Origin: Bacteroidales bacterium
GTDB lineage: Bacteria; Bacteroidota; Bacteroidia; Bacteroidales; Tenuifilaceae
Assembly (NCBI GenBank): GCA_003818205.1
Contig: RPRQ01000033.1
Span: 1-50,795 of the forward strand
Length of the DNA: 50,795 nucleotides
Direction: 5' to 3'
Shown: one piece after another, positions 1-7,342 of the stretch
Position numbering within the stretch: position 1 is the stretch's first letter
Layout of the letters: every line of letters begins with the position of its first letter
The notes under the pieces: generated by a model
What the model saw: the letters and a program-made list of their open reading frames with translations, nothing else
Told to the model about the DNA's origin: nothing
Database searches by the model: none
Position numbers and translations under genes: made by a program

Positions 1-134
1 CAATTATAAAAAAACGACTGAGTATCAAAATGCAAAAGAATCACTAACACGAAAAACATAAATATTTTCTCTGTGAAACTCTGTGCTCCCTGCCTACCGG
101 CAGGCAGGTCTATTTCTCCGTGGTGAATAATTAC
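1..134 (-). mobile_element. Truncated MITE-like element (family M1, copy A)
   Basis: This is the reverse complement of the elements at 29006-29209 and 36381-36564, cut by the window edge. The visible terminus at 125-134 is GAATAATTAC, one base from the family's inverted repeat GAATAGTTAC. It shares the 'ctgagtatcaaaatgcaaaa' core with the other copies. At 89-108 it carries an extra 20-bp near-palindrome, CCTGCCTACCGGCAGGCAGG, that the copy at 36.4 kb lacks. No coding capacity is visible. Confidence 0.75.
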
Positions 135-202
135 GATTTTTGAAATTTACCTTCGGTGAACTCGCAAAGAACGCTCGGTTGATATTTGTCTTTTTACTTA
201 AA

Positions 203-820
203 CTAACACTCCTTCATCCTACGATTATACTTATCACCCATCCCCGACTGAGTAATGTTTATGGTATTGATAAGATGCTGCTTAATGGCATGGAAGCACA
301 ATAAATGCAGGTCTTCAGTCATCTCCATATCGTTTATAGGAATATGAACACAGATATCAACCATCGATTTTGCTTTGCCTCCTGAAAAGCCAACAAGGGC
401 AACGGTTTCAACCTTTCTATCATTGGCTAGTTTCAATGCTCTTAGCACATTCTCTGAGTTTCCACTCCCGGAAATACCTATAACCAAATCGCCTGATTTA
501 ATGAAGCTTTTAAGCTGTTCAACAAATATATCATCGTACGATATATCATTTGCAATGGCCATCAACCCAGGCGTATTATCGCTAAGGCAGATAATCTTTA
601 AACGTTTATCCATTCCGAAGGTAATCGCTTTAAGATAATCACCTGCTACGTGAGTAGCAGTGGCGGAACTGCCACCATTACCAAAGATATATATCATCCC
701 CTCGCGGTTATAGCATTCGGTAATTGAATTTGCCACCGCCTCAAGTTCCGAGACATCTATTCTGGTTAACACATCGCTAACCTGTTTAAAGTATTCGGTA
801 AAATGTTTATGCCCACTCAT
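203..820 (-). CDS. gmhA: Phosphoheptose isomerase (GmhA-like SIS protein)
   Basis: A SIS-domain sugar isomerase of about 205 residues, the usual GmhA length. It would convert sedoheptulose 7-phosphate to D-glycero-D-manno-heptose 7-phosphate in the cytoplasm, the first step of heptose supply for surface glycans. The phosphate-binding motifs IFGNGGSSATATHVAGD and GISGSGNSENVLRAL are intact, and the histidine-rich C-terminal helix follows the acidic segment EMTEDLHLLCFH. I use the ATG at 820, because the longer frame from 826 opens with TTG. The gene overlaps the 3' end of the upstream heptose kinase by 14 bases, so the two are probably translationally coupled. The assignment as GmhA rather than another SIS isomerase rests on the family motifs plus the heptose kinase and GmhB neighbours. 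Confidence 0.9.
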   Translation of the reverse strand: MSGHKHFTEYFKQVSDVLTRIDVSELEAVANSITECYNREGMIYIFGNGGSSATATHVAGDYLKAITFGMDKRLKIICLSDNTPGLMAIANDISYDDIFVEQLKSFIKSGDLVIGISGSGNSENVLRALKLANDRKVETVALVGFSGGKAKSMVDICVHIPINDMEMTEDLHLLCFHAIKQHLINTINITQSGMGDKYNRRMKEC

Positions 821-1793
821 CGCCAAAGTAAATTAGTTTTGTTCCTTCCTGATCAAATTTAAATTCGAAATGCCTTACTGGCATAGCCTTAATAAAATTA
901 GCCTGCTTTTCCTTTGGGCAGTAAAAAAGGATAAACCCTCCTCCGCCAGCACCTAACAATTTACCTCCCGTAGCACCATTTCTAATGCCCAATTGGTATA
1001 AATCTTCAACATAGTCGTTACTAATCTTTGAAGCCAAACGCTGCTTTAGCATCCAGTTCTGATGCAGTAACAATCCAAACTCGTCCAATGTTCCCTTGTA
1101 CAGTACATCTTTTAAAACATCCACTAATGATACCATATCCTTTAAAACAGAAACCTTATCGGCATAAGCAATATTTGCTTTCTGCTCTACTAGTATATCA
1201 GAGGCTTTTCGGGCATTCCCAATATAGAAAAGCACAAGATTATCCTGTAACTCTTTATAAACTTCCTTTTTTAAATGCAAAGGTTCAACGGTAACTGTTT
1301 CGTCTGCATTAAATCGGAAGATATTTAATCCACCATAAGCCGCAGCATACTGATCCTGCTTACCGATGGGCTCTTTGAGCACATCAATTTCCATACGACA
1401 AGCGCTGTTTGCAAGCATTTCTTTAGATGCATACTCACGTTTAATAGCATTGAGATTATGAAGCAAACCAACCGTAAACGCAGATGATGAGCCCATTCCA
1501 GTACCGGCTGGAATATCAGCAATTGAACTCACTTCAACTCCACCCCTTATATTAACCATTTTTAATGCCTCACGGATAATATCATGCTTTAGATCGTCAA
1601 TATTATCAACCGTTTCGGTGATAGAATATTTAGCACGGATCTTATCCTCCTCAAAGTATTTATGTGAGGAAATGTACATGTACTTATCGATAGATGTGCT
1701 AAGCACAGCCCCCTGATGCTTGGAGTAAAACTCTCGAAGATCGGAGCCTCCACCTACAAAGCTAATTCTAAATGGTGTTCGAGTTATAATCAT
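807..1793 (-). CDS. hddA: D-glycero-D-manno-heptose 7-phosphate kinase (HddA-like, GHMP family)
   Basis: A GHMP-superfamily small-molecule kinase of 328 residues. The N-terminus MIITRTPFRISFVGGGSD is typical of the HddA/fucokinase group. The GHMP phosphate-binding loop PAGTGMGSSSAF lies at about residues 95-106, and the C-terminal glycine-rich motif GGKLLGAGGGGFILFY is present. In the GDP-heptose pathway HddA phosphorylates C1 of the GmhA product, giving the 1,7-bisphosphate. Its neighbours supply the isomerase (downstream, overlapping) and the phosphatase plus nucleotidyltransferase (upstream fusion), so the four steps are covered. The 193-base gap from the upstream gene is filled by a repeat element. 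Substrate is inferred from context; fucose or other sugar kinases are related. Confidence 0.85.
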   Translation of the reverse strand: MIITRTPFRISFVGGGSDLREFYSKHQGAVLSTSIDKYMYISSHKYFEEDKIRAKYSITETVDNIDDLKHDIIREALKMVNIRGGVEVSSIADIPAGTGMGSSSAFTVGLLHNLNAIKREYASKEMLANSACRMEIDVLKEPIGKQDQYAAAYGGLNIFRFNADETVTVEPLHLKKEVYKELQDNLVLFYIGNARKASDILVEQKANIAYADKVSVLKDMVSLVDVLKDVLYKGTLDEFGLLLHQNWMLKQRLASKISNDYVEDLYQLGIRNGATGGKLLGAGGGGFILFYCPKEKQANFIKAMPVRHFEFKFDQEGTKLIYFGDEWA

Positions 1794-1986
1794 CTAATAT
1801 TAAAAATATTTAACCGCAAAGTTCGCAAAGTATAGCACAAATTTATCAAAGGTTTAAAAATCATTTATAACTTGTTGACTACTCGCTTAATTCCATCTTT
1901 TAATAATACAACATTAACTGAAAATACAGTTCTGTAAAACTTAGCACCCTTTGCGTTAGCTTTGCGAACATTGCGGTTTATATTCA
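1794..1986. repeat. Imperfect inverted-repeat element between hddA and the fusion gene
   Basis: This is the whole gap between two co-directional genes. It has arms near AACCGCAAAGTTCGCAAAG (from about 1811) and its imperfect complement CTTTGCGAACATTGCGGTTT (to about 1980). Similar 'cgcaaag' arms occur in the element at 6948-7277. No ORF, promoter match or target duplication could be assigned. Confidence 0.55.
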
Positions 1987-3855
1987 TTACACTACGATAT
2001 CCGCAAAATCAATATTCCTATCAATCAACTTATTCTCATCCAATAGCCTATCGTTTAATAAATAGAAAATCTCACTTTCGGATTTTCCCCTCCAGCGATA
2101 GTAATCGAAGAATCGCTGCTTATGCAATCCCGAATCAATGTTTACGAAAATTTTCAGCTGCGCTTGCTCCCTTACCTCTGGCATCGATAAGCCAATAACG
2201 CCATCGAGGATAATCACATCAAACCCCATTGGGTTGTACTCCACAGCCTCCTTACTGGCTTTTGGGTCGATGGAATAGCCCGGAGCAATCACCTTCTGCC
2301 CGTTAAGCAATTTCACCAAATCTTTAATAAGCAAGGGTAATTGATATCTATCGAAAACATTCTTAGCATTCACCCTGTCCGATTCGGGTAGTAACCACTT
2401 ATCCAATTCAACATGAAGCACTTTCTTCTTACTATCCTCAAGCCATTGGGTGAGATATTTGCTCAATGAGCTTTTACCAGATCGTGCTCTTCCGCCAATG
2501 GCAATAACAAAAGGGTTTGTACCGCTTTTAGAAATATCTTCATCAACCCTACGAACAATTTCACTGTAAGGGTTATCGATAATGAAAGATACAGCCTCGG
2601 TTAAATTCTCGAACCAATAATCGGGATTTACCTTACTAGTATGAGTACTACGACCTGTACGAACAGCAATTGTCCTACATCCAGCTGCTTTACCCGCTTT
2701 GATATCCCTGTCGGAATCGCCAACCATCCACGATTTTTCAAGGTCAATATTAAACTTCTCTGCTGCATCAAGCAGCATACCCGGCTTTGGTTTACGACAT
2801 TTGCAATTCACCTTATACAATACATTCTCGCCAGGAAAACCGCCATCGGGATGATGAGGGCAGAAATAAATATCGTTCAAATAGGCACCCGCCTCACCAA
2901 GTAACGCCTCCATCTTATTATGAATTACCTTTACATCATCGTAGGTACACAAATTACGGGCAACTACGCTCTGATTGGTAATCACAACCGAAAGGTATTC
3001 CGATTGGTTTATCCGTTTTATTGCTTCAGGAACAAAATCGAAAAGATTCAAATCCTCATGGCGTGATATCAGGTCGGTATCCTCGTTCAACACCCCATCA
3101 CGATCGAGATAGATACAAGTACGTTTATGCCTGTAACTTGCACGTTCAATGCGCCCTGACAGGTAATCAGCGGTAACCCGTTCGAACCTTGTAGGAGTCC
3201 CCATATCCTTCAAATACTCGGCTGTATTATAACCAAGCATATTAATTTTTTTGCAAATTGCAGGAAATATATCGTGTCCAAAATCAGCTTTTCTCCCTTT
3301 CTTGATAAACTGCAAAACCGATGGGTTCATAAGGTACAGACCTGCATTCACAAGGTTTCGGTAAAACTTCCCCTCATCATGGGGCTTGGGATGGAATGCA
3401 ACAACCCTATTTTGATCATCAATCTCAACCAAATCGCTATCCTGTGGATGATCGTTGGGATGAACCACTAAGGTGCAATCGCTTTCAGCCTTTTTATGGA
3501 AATCAATCAGACGGTTCAAATCCATGTTAACCATTACATCACCGTATAGAAGTAGAAAATCATCAGTCAAATCATTTTCTAAATCTTTAATACCGCCAGC
3601 AGTACCAAGGGGTTCGCGTTCGTTGTAGTAGGTAATTGATACACCAAAAGCGTTACCATCGCCAAAATGTTGAATAATTGAAGTGCTCAAATGATTCACC
3701 AACAAGGTGATATCCGTAATGCCATAACCTTTAAATAGTTCAACCTGATGCTGAAGAACGGGCTTACCGCCAATCAACAGCATTGGTTTAGGCGTTAATT
3801 GAGTTTTCTCACCTAAACGAGTACCTTTCCCTCCTGCAAGAATTAAAGCCTTCAT
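1987..3855 (-). CDS. Three-domain fusion: sugar-1-phosphate nucleotidyltransferase (HddC-like), GmhB-like phosphatase, uridine-kinase-like P-loop domain
   Basis: A 622-residue protein with three recognisable units. Residues 1-235 are a nucleotidyltransferase with LAGGKGTRL at 6-14, LLLIGGKPVLQHQ and the metal-site YGDVMVNMD, matching HddC/RfbA-like guanylyltransferases. Residues 245-425 are a HAD phosphatase of the GmhB type, with nucleophile motif DRDGVLN (251-257), TNQS (293-296), a Cys/His zinc loop (C332, H334, C351, C353) and MVGDSDRD (377-384). Residues 448-622 form a P-loop kinase-like domain with Walker A GGRARSGKSS (454-463) and the motif ILDGVIGLS, resembling uridine kinase/phosphoribulokinase folds. 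The first two match successive steps of GDP-D-glycero-alpha-D-manno-heptose synthesis, the pathway served by the adjacent hddA and gmhA. The role of the third domain is unknown. The reading frame is continuous, so this is a genuine fusion unless the assembly is wrong. Confidence 0.88.
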   Translation of the reverse strand: MKALILAGGKGTRLGEKTQLTPKPMLLIGGKPVLQHQVELFKGYGITDITLLVNHLSTSIIQHFGDGNAFGVSITYYNEREPLGTAGGIKDLENDLTDDFLLLYGDVMVNMDLNRLIDFHKKAESDCTLVVHPNDHPQDSDLVEIDDQNRVVAFHPKPHDEGKFYRNLVNAGLYLMNPSVLQFIKKGRKADFGHDIFPAICKKINMLGYNTAEYLKDMGTPTRFERVTADYLSGRIERASYRHKRTCIYLDRDGVLNEDTDLISRHEDLNLFDFVPEAIKRINQSEYLSVVITNQSVVARNLCTYDDVKVIHNKMEALLGEAGAYLNDIYFCPHHPDGGFPGENVLYKVNCKCRKPKPGMLLDAAEKFNIDLEKSWMVGDSDRDIKAGKAAGCRTIAVRTGRSTHTSKVNPDYWFENLTEAVSFIIDNPYSEIVRRVDEDISKSGTNPFVIAIGGRARSGKSSLSKYLTQWLEDSKKKVLHVELDKWLLPESDRVNAKNVFDRYQLPLLIKDLVKLLNGQKVIAPGYSIDPKASKEAVEYNPMGFDVIILDGVIGLSMPEVREQAQLKIFVNIDSGLHKQRFFDYYRWRGKSESEIFYLLNDRLLDENKLIDRNIDFADIVV

Positions 3856-3946
3856 TCAATAATATTGTATTATGACGTAAAGTAAGTAAAAAAAAGCAAA
3901 TCGCTGCCTGTTGTCAGTTTTGAATTATTGGTTGATTATCATTTTT

Positions 3947-4180
3947 GTAACCATTCACCACGGACTACCTGCAGGTAGGCAGGTAGGGCACGGAGGTTCA
4001 AAGGGATATTTCCTGTGGCTATTCTGCGTTTTTTTCTTCATTGCTCTCCGCGAACTCTAAGTCTTTGTATTCTTTTATCTCCATGTGTTTTTACAATTAC
4101 CTCTGTAGAACTTTGTGTTCTCTAAGCCTCCGTGTTTATTTTGTCTGTCTGTGGTTTTTGGTTTACTCCTGAGTCGTTAC
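3947..4180 (+). mobile_element. MITE-like element (family M1, copy E)
   Basis: The element is bounded by GTAACCATTC (3947-3956) and GAGTCGTTAC (4171-4180), diverged forms of the family's inverted repeats. Flanks are TCATTTTT (3939-3946) and TCATCTTT (4181-4188), a 7-of-8 target duplication. The interior begins with the family's 'accacgga' and has complementary 'cctccgtg' sequence near the other end. A palindromic module, CTACCTGCAGGTAG, sits at 3965-3978. It lies between two minus-strand genes and has no real ORF. Confidence 0.7.
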
Positions 4181-4217
4181 TCATCTTTGATTTTTGCCTT
4201 TTGAAATTTGGCACAAC

Positions 4218-4886
4218 TCACCTAATCATCTCCAACAGCCTATTCCTATTGATAATTGTAATCTCTCGCCTATTCACTGTAATTATCCCCTCATCCTGCA
4301 TCTCAGCAAATACTCTAGCCAACGATGGACGAGTAACCCCAAAGAACTCAGCGAGTTCTTGATGTGACTTAGACAAAGTAATAGTTTTGTTCGAATCGCC
4401 TTGCAATAGGCTTAGCAGGTAGTGCGACACCTTCTCCTTAATGGTTTTGAATGACAGAAACCATAGTTTATTCGACAGGAACTGTGCTCGATTTGAAATA
4501 GCATTGAGGTAATTGCGTAGAATAACATCGCTCTGCTGAAGCATCCGAATGACCTCGGGCTTAGGGATGAAAAGGATTTTACAATCCTCAAGGGCAATCA
4601 CATCAACAGGGAATTGGTTTCGCTCACCAAAAAGGAAAGCGTGAGCAATGGGTTGAGGGGCAAACATCTCTTCAATTTTTAGGATTTTTCCGGAGAAATC
4701 GACCATTTCGCCTTTAACGCTACCCACAACAACAATGCAAAGGTTTTTAACCTCCTCCTTGCGCTGAGCAATGGTCTGTCCTTTTGAAAAAGATTTAATT
4801 GAATGAGAAATCTTACCAAGAATTGCCTCCACCTCCTGAGGGGTTAACCCCCTAAAGAAGGGCGAATTTGAAATAATATTATACAT
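4218..4886 (-). CDS. Crp/Fnr-family transcriptional regulator
   Basis: A 222-residue regulator with an N-terminal cyclic-nucleotide-binding-like beta-barrel (about 15-125) and a C-terminal Crp-type winged helix (about 145-215). The recognition region contains SHQELAEFFGVTRPSLARVFAEMQDEGII. There is no N-terminal cysteine cluster, so it is not an iron-sulfur Fnr. The ligand cannot be told from sequence; Bacteroidota homologues of this group often respond to redox or nitrosative signals, which is an inference here. It stands alone, diverging from the PstS-like lipoprotein gene, which could be a target. Confidence 0.88.
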   Translation of the reverse strand: MYNIISNSPFFRGLTPQEVEAILGKISHSIKSFSKGQTIAQRKEEVKNLCIVVVGSVKGEMVDFSGKILKIEEMFAPQPIAHAFLFGERNQFPVDVIALEDCKILFIPKPEVIRMLQQSDVILRNYLNAISNRAQFLSNKLWFLSFKTIKEKVSHYLLSLLQGDSNKTITLSKSHQELAEFFGVTRPSLARVFAEMQDEGIITVNRREITIINRNRLLEMIR

Positions 4887-4998
4887 CGTATATTCACTTT
4901 CGGTTTATCAACCAAATTTAACCATTTTTCCATAACCGATAAACCTAATAAGGGTTAAGCAGACTCTTGTAATGCTGTTAAAAAACATCTAAAAACAA

Positions 4999-5029
4999 TT
5001 GATTTACAGCTCCCAATAGCCTAATTTTG
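4999..5029 (+). promoter_or_regulatory. Candidate Bacteroidota-type promoter for the PstS-like gene
   Basis: TTG at 4999-5001 and TAATTTTG at 5022-5029 are separated by 20 bases, matching the Bacteroidota primary-sigma pattern TTTG/TTG, about 19-21, TAnnTTTG. A start near 5036 would leave a leader of about 75 bases before the ATG at 5112. Called by eye only. Confidence 0.4.
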
Positions 5030-5111
5030 AATACCCATCATTAAAGCCTTATCAATAATTCAGGGTAGCTTAAAGTATAATCCATATGGTGACACCCGAA
5101 AAACAAAAAAC

Positions 5112-6071
5112 ATGAAAACGAAACTACTTCTAGGGATTTTGTTTCTGACTACAATCTGCTGCAGCAACCCACAGCCATCAAACAAGTCATCAAGTCTACC
5201 CCATCATCAAGGGAAAATTAAAATTACCGGGGCATTCGCCTTATACCCCTTAGCCCAGCAATGGATATCTGATTACCAAAAGTTAAACCCTAACATTGAA
5301 TTTGATCTACAAGCCATCGGATCGGGGAATGGGCTGATTGAGGTTCTTAATAGAGAAACGGATATTGCCATGATATCAAGTCAAATACCCGCAGAACATG
5401 ATACAACCCTTTGGAGTACTCCGGTTGCGAGGCTTGCTGTTGTTCCGATTATAAGCAAAAAAAATCCGTATCTCCATAAAATACTTAAAGTTGGAATTAA
5501 AAAAGATGACCTTATCACTCTATTCTTGAACCAAAACAAAAGAACATGGGGTGGAATATATGGAAAATCTTCAGAGCATCCTGTTAATGTTTATGTTCGA
5601 AACGATAAATCGGGTGCAACCGACGTGCTTGCGAATTACCTTTGGGCTAATCCAGCTGATATTGTTGGGATAAAGGTAACAGGTGAAATTAAAATGATAG
5701 AGTCGGTTAAATCCGATCCATTAGCCCTTGGTTACTGCAACCTTGTATATACCTACGACTTGAACAACAACAAATTCTTTGACGAATTCTGCATTCTTCC
5801 AATCGATCTGAATCAAAATGGAGTCATCGATAAACGCGAAGATTTCTACCATGACTTTGCTAAAATTCAAAGAGCGATGGTCCTAGGAAAGTACCCCTGT
5901 GTTTTAGACCGTAATCTTTTCATCGTTACTTTAGGCAAGCCAAAAACAAAAGAAGTAGTTGATTTCCTTAAATGGGTATTAACAGATGGGCAAAAAGTTG
6001 TGCCTCAGATGGGTTACATCGAACTTCGTAACAGCGAAATACGATACAACCTTTACTATTTATTGAACTAA
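5112..6071 (+). CDS. PstS-like substrate-binding lipoprotein with an EF-hand-like loop
   Basis: A 319-residue periplasmic-binding protein. A short signal sequence ends in the lipobox region LTTICCS, so it is probably lipid-anchored at Cys16 or Cys17. The body resembles PstS-type phosphate/anion binders: KITGAFALYPLAQQW, QAIGSGNGLIEVLNRETDIAMISSQIP, and an RNDKSGATDVLANYLW segment in the second lobe. No pstC, pstA or pstB follows, so it is an orphan that may act as a sensor or a shared binding subunit. Unusually, residues 232-243 read D-x-N-x-N-G-x-I-D-x-x-E, a textbook calcium-binding EF-hand loop, preceded at 216-224 by a similar D-x-N-x-N segment. The ligand is not established. Confidence 0.82.
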   Translation: MKTKLLLGILFLTTICCSNPQPSNKSSSLPHHQGKIKITGAFALYPLAQQWISDYQKLNPNIEFDLQAIGSGNGLIEVLNRETDIAMISSQIPAEHDTTLWSTPVARLAVVPIISKKNPYLHKILKVGIKKDDLITLFLNQNKRTWGGIYGKSSEHPVNVYVRNDKSGATDVLANYLWANPADIVGIKVTGEIKMIESVKSDPLALGYCNLVYTYDLNNNKFFDEFCILPIDLNQNGVIDKREDFYHDFAKIQRAMVLGKYPCVLDRNLFIVTLGKPKTKEVVDFLKWVLTDGQKVVPQMGYIELRNSEIRYNLYYLLN

Positions 6072-6265
6072 TTGCAGATTCAACCTCAAGCCTTCAAATT
6101 ATTAACCCGAATCGGAGTCAAAGAAGTATCTATTTGACAAATCTCAACATAATCATATTTTAAATTAGCTAATAAGATGATATAAATCTTCTTATTGAGA
6201 TTTCTTTGAACAATATTTTAAATACTTTTGTTGTATAAATATCGGTACTAATCATGGAATAGTAT
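6072..6265. other. Intergenic AT-rich stretch
   Basis: No ORF with homology is visible. A possible -7 box TACTTTTG lies at 6223-6230, with a TTTG at 6205-6208, but the spacer is only 14 bases. It could drive the two small ORFs that follow, up to the terminator at 6622-6661. Confidence 0.3.
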
Positions 6266-6364
6266 TTGTTAAATAGTATTCCAGATAATAAAAAGATATT
6301 TTTGGCATTTTGCTTACTTGCGTTAATAGTACTTGGGATGACTTCATTAATCGCAAAACATTAG
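6266..6364 (+). CDS. Possible 32-residue membrane microprotein (TTG start)
   Basis: The frame opens at TTG 6266, just after an in-frame TAG at 6260-6262. It encodes a short polar start (LNSIPDNKK), one hydrophobic helix (IFLAFCLLALIVLGMTSLIA) and a KH tail. The layout is that of a single-pass membrane peptide. It lies 91 bases before a small lipoprotein gene and after a possible promoter. The non-ATG start and small size make this tentative; a pseudogene remnant starting at ATG 6254 with the internal TAG is the alternative. Confidence 0.22.
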   Translation: MLNSIPDNKKIFLAFCLLALIVLGMTSLIAKH

Positions 6365-6455
6365 CAAACGTCAACAAAATAGATGATAATGATAATTTAT
6401 AATTTTTATATTTTTTTTTAGCTATATTAGCTCAGGACTCTCAAACCGTAATTCG

Positions 6456-6593
6456 ATGAAAGCAATGAAGAAATTTTTCGCAGTTTTACTTGTATTAGTT
6501 GTAGTTGCAATTGCATTTAGCTCTTGTTCCAAGAAAACATGCCCTGCCTACAGCCAAGTTGTAAACAATTCTACAGAGGTAACTAAAGGTTAA
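6456..6593 (+). CDS. Very small predicted lipoprotein (45 residues)
   Basis: ATG at 6456 opens a 45-codon frame. MKAMKK is followed by a strongly hydrophobic core (FFAVLLVLVVVAIAF) and a lipobox ending SSC, then a mature tail of only about 23 residues containing KKTCPAY and ending in VTKG. It is a complete lipoprotein signal with almost no cargo, like the short lipopeptides widespread in Bacteroidota. A strong terminator follows 28 bases after the stop, which supports a short transcript dedicated to it. Function unknown. Confidence 0.65.
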   Translation: MKAMKKFFAVLLVLVVVAIAFSSCSKKTCPAYSQVVNNSTEVTKG

Positions 6594-6621
6594 ATCTTTT
6601 TTAAGTTAGTTTTACAACCTG

Positions 6622-6661
6622 ACTTTCTTAAGTGGTTCAAACCGCTTGAGAAAGTTTTTTA
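6622..6661 (+). terminator. Intrinsic terminator after the small lipoprotein gene
   Basis: ACTTTCTTAAGTGG and CCGCTTGAGAAAGT form a 14-bp stem with G-U pairs and a 6-base loop, running directly into a T-tract at 6655-6660. Confidence 0.8.
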
Positions 6662-6939
6662 TTTTACTATATTGAAAATAAGAACATTAGAAACTGCTCA
6701 GGATTTTAAAACACAAAACTGCCACGCTTAAAGCATGACAGTCAACAGAGCAAAGGATATGGAGCAACTCGGGGTTGAAATGGCTTTTAGCCATTTCTGT
6801 TCTTCGCGTTCTTGAATATATTCGTTCATGTTCAACTTTCTTCTTTTTTGACACTTTAGAAATATCTGAGGCTTTGCGCCTTCGCTGGGCACATATTTTA
6901 AACCGTTTCTTAATTATTTGTCTTTTGCTTTATTGACAA
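6662..6939. repeat. Intergenic region with small hairpins
   Basis: No gene is apparent. There is an imperfect hairpin near 6719-6742 (ACTGCCACGCTTAAAGCATGACAGT) and a palindrome AAATGGCTTTTAGCCATTT at about 6779-6797. The latter resembles the gggctttagccc palindromes at 50.5 kb and may be a REP-type repeat. Confidence 0.4.
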
Positions 6940-6947
6940 AAAGTAAA

Positions 6948-7277
6948 GTAACTATTCAGCAGTAATAAAAACTCTCACGCAAAGTCGCAAAGCCGCAAAG
7001 ACACTAAGGTATTCTATGAACACAAAGAAAAATACAATAAAAAAATATAGTCGAAAGTTCATTGGTAAAATGTTTTTTTGTTGGAATTAGCCTAAAAAAT
7101 GGAATTACTCGAATTACAATCCAATAGTTCGCAAAGGGAAAAAACGAATACGTTTTTTCTTTCTTTGCGGACTTTGCGGCTTTGCGAGAGACAAAAGCGA
7201 GTAACAGTCTTTATAACTTTAGTTTACATTTGCCTATGAAAAAAAATGGTTATCTGAAAATGTACCTGAGTAGTTAC
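6948..7277 (-). mobile_element. MITE-like element (family M1, copy D)
   Basis: A 330-bp non-coding element between GTAACTATTC (6948-6957) and GAGTAGTTAC (7268-7277). It is flanked by perfect 8-bp direct repeats AAAGTAAA (6940-6947 and 7278-7285). Its left 19 bases are the exact complement of the right end of copy B at 29.2 kb, so it lies in the opposite orientation. The interior has long 'cgcaaag' inverted arms (about 6965-7010 and 7160-7195). A degenerate second terminus, GTAACTATCCAACAGTAGT, at 7295-7313 hints at an older insertion. Confidence 0.8.
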
Positions 7278-7342
7278 AAAGTAAATAATATTTTGTAACT
7301 ATCCAACAGTAGTTTTAAGTAACTACGAAGAAACTGACCCGA

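Noticed and set aside
4132-4362. Plus-strand ORF over the Crp/Fnr gene
   Set aside because: It starts in the MITE at 3.95-4.18 kb and continues antisense to the regulator.
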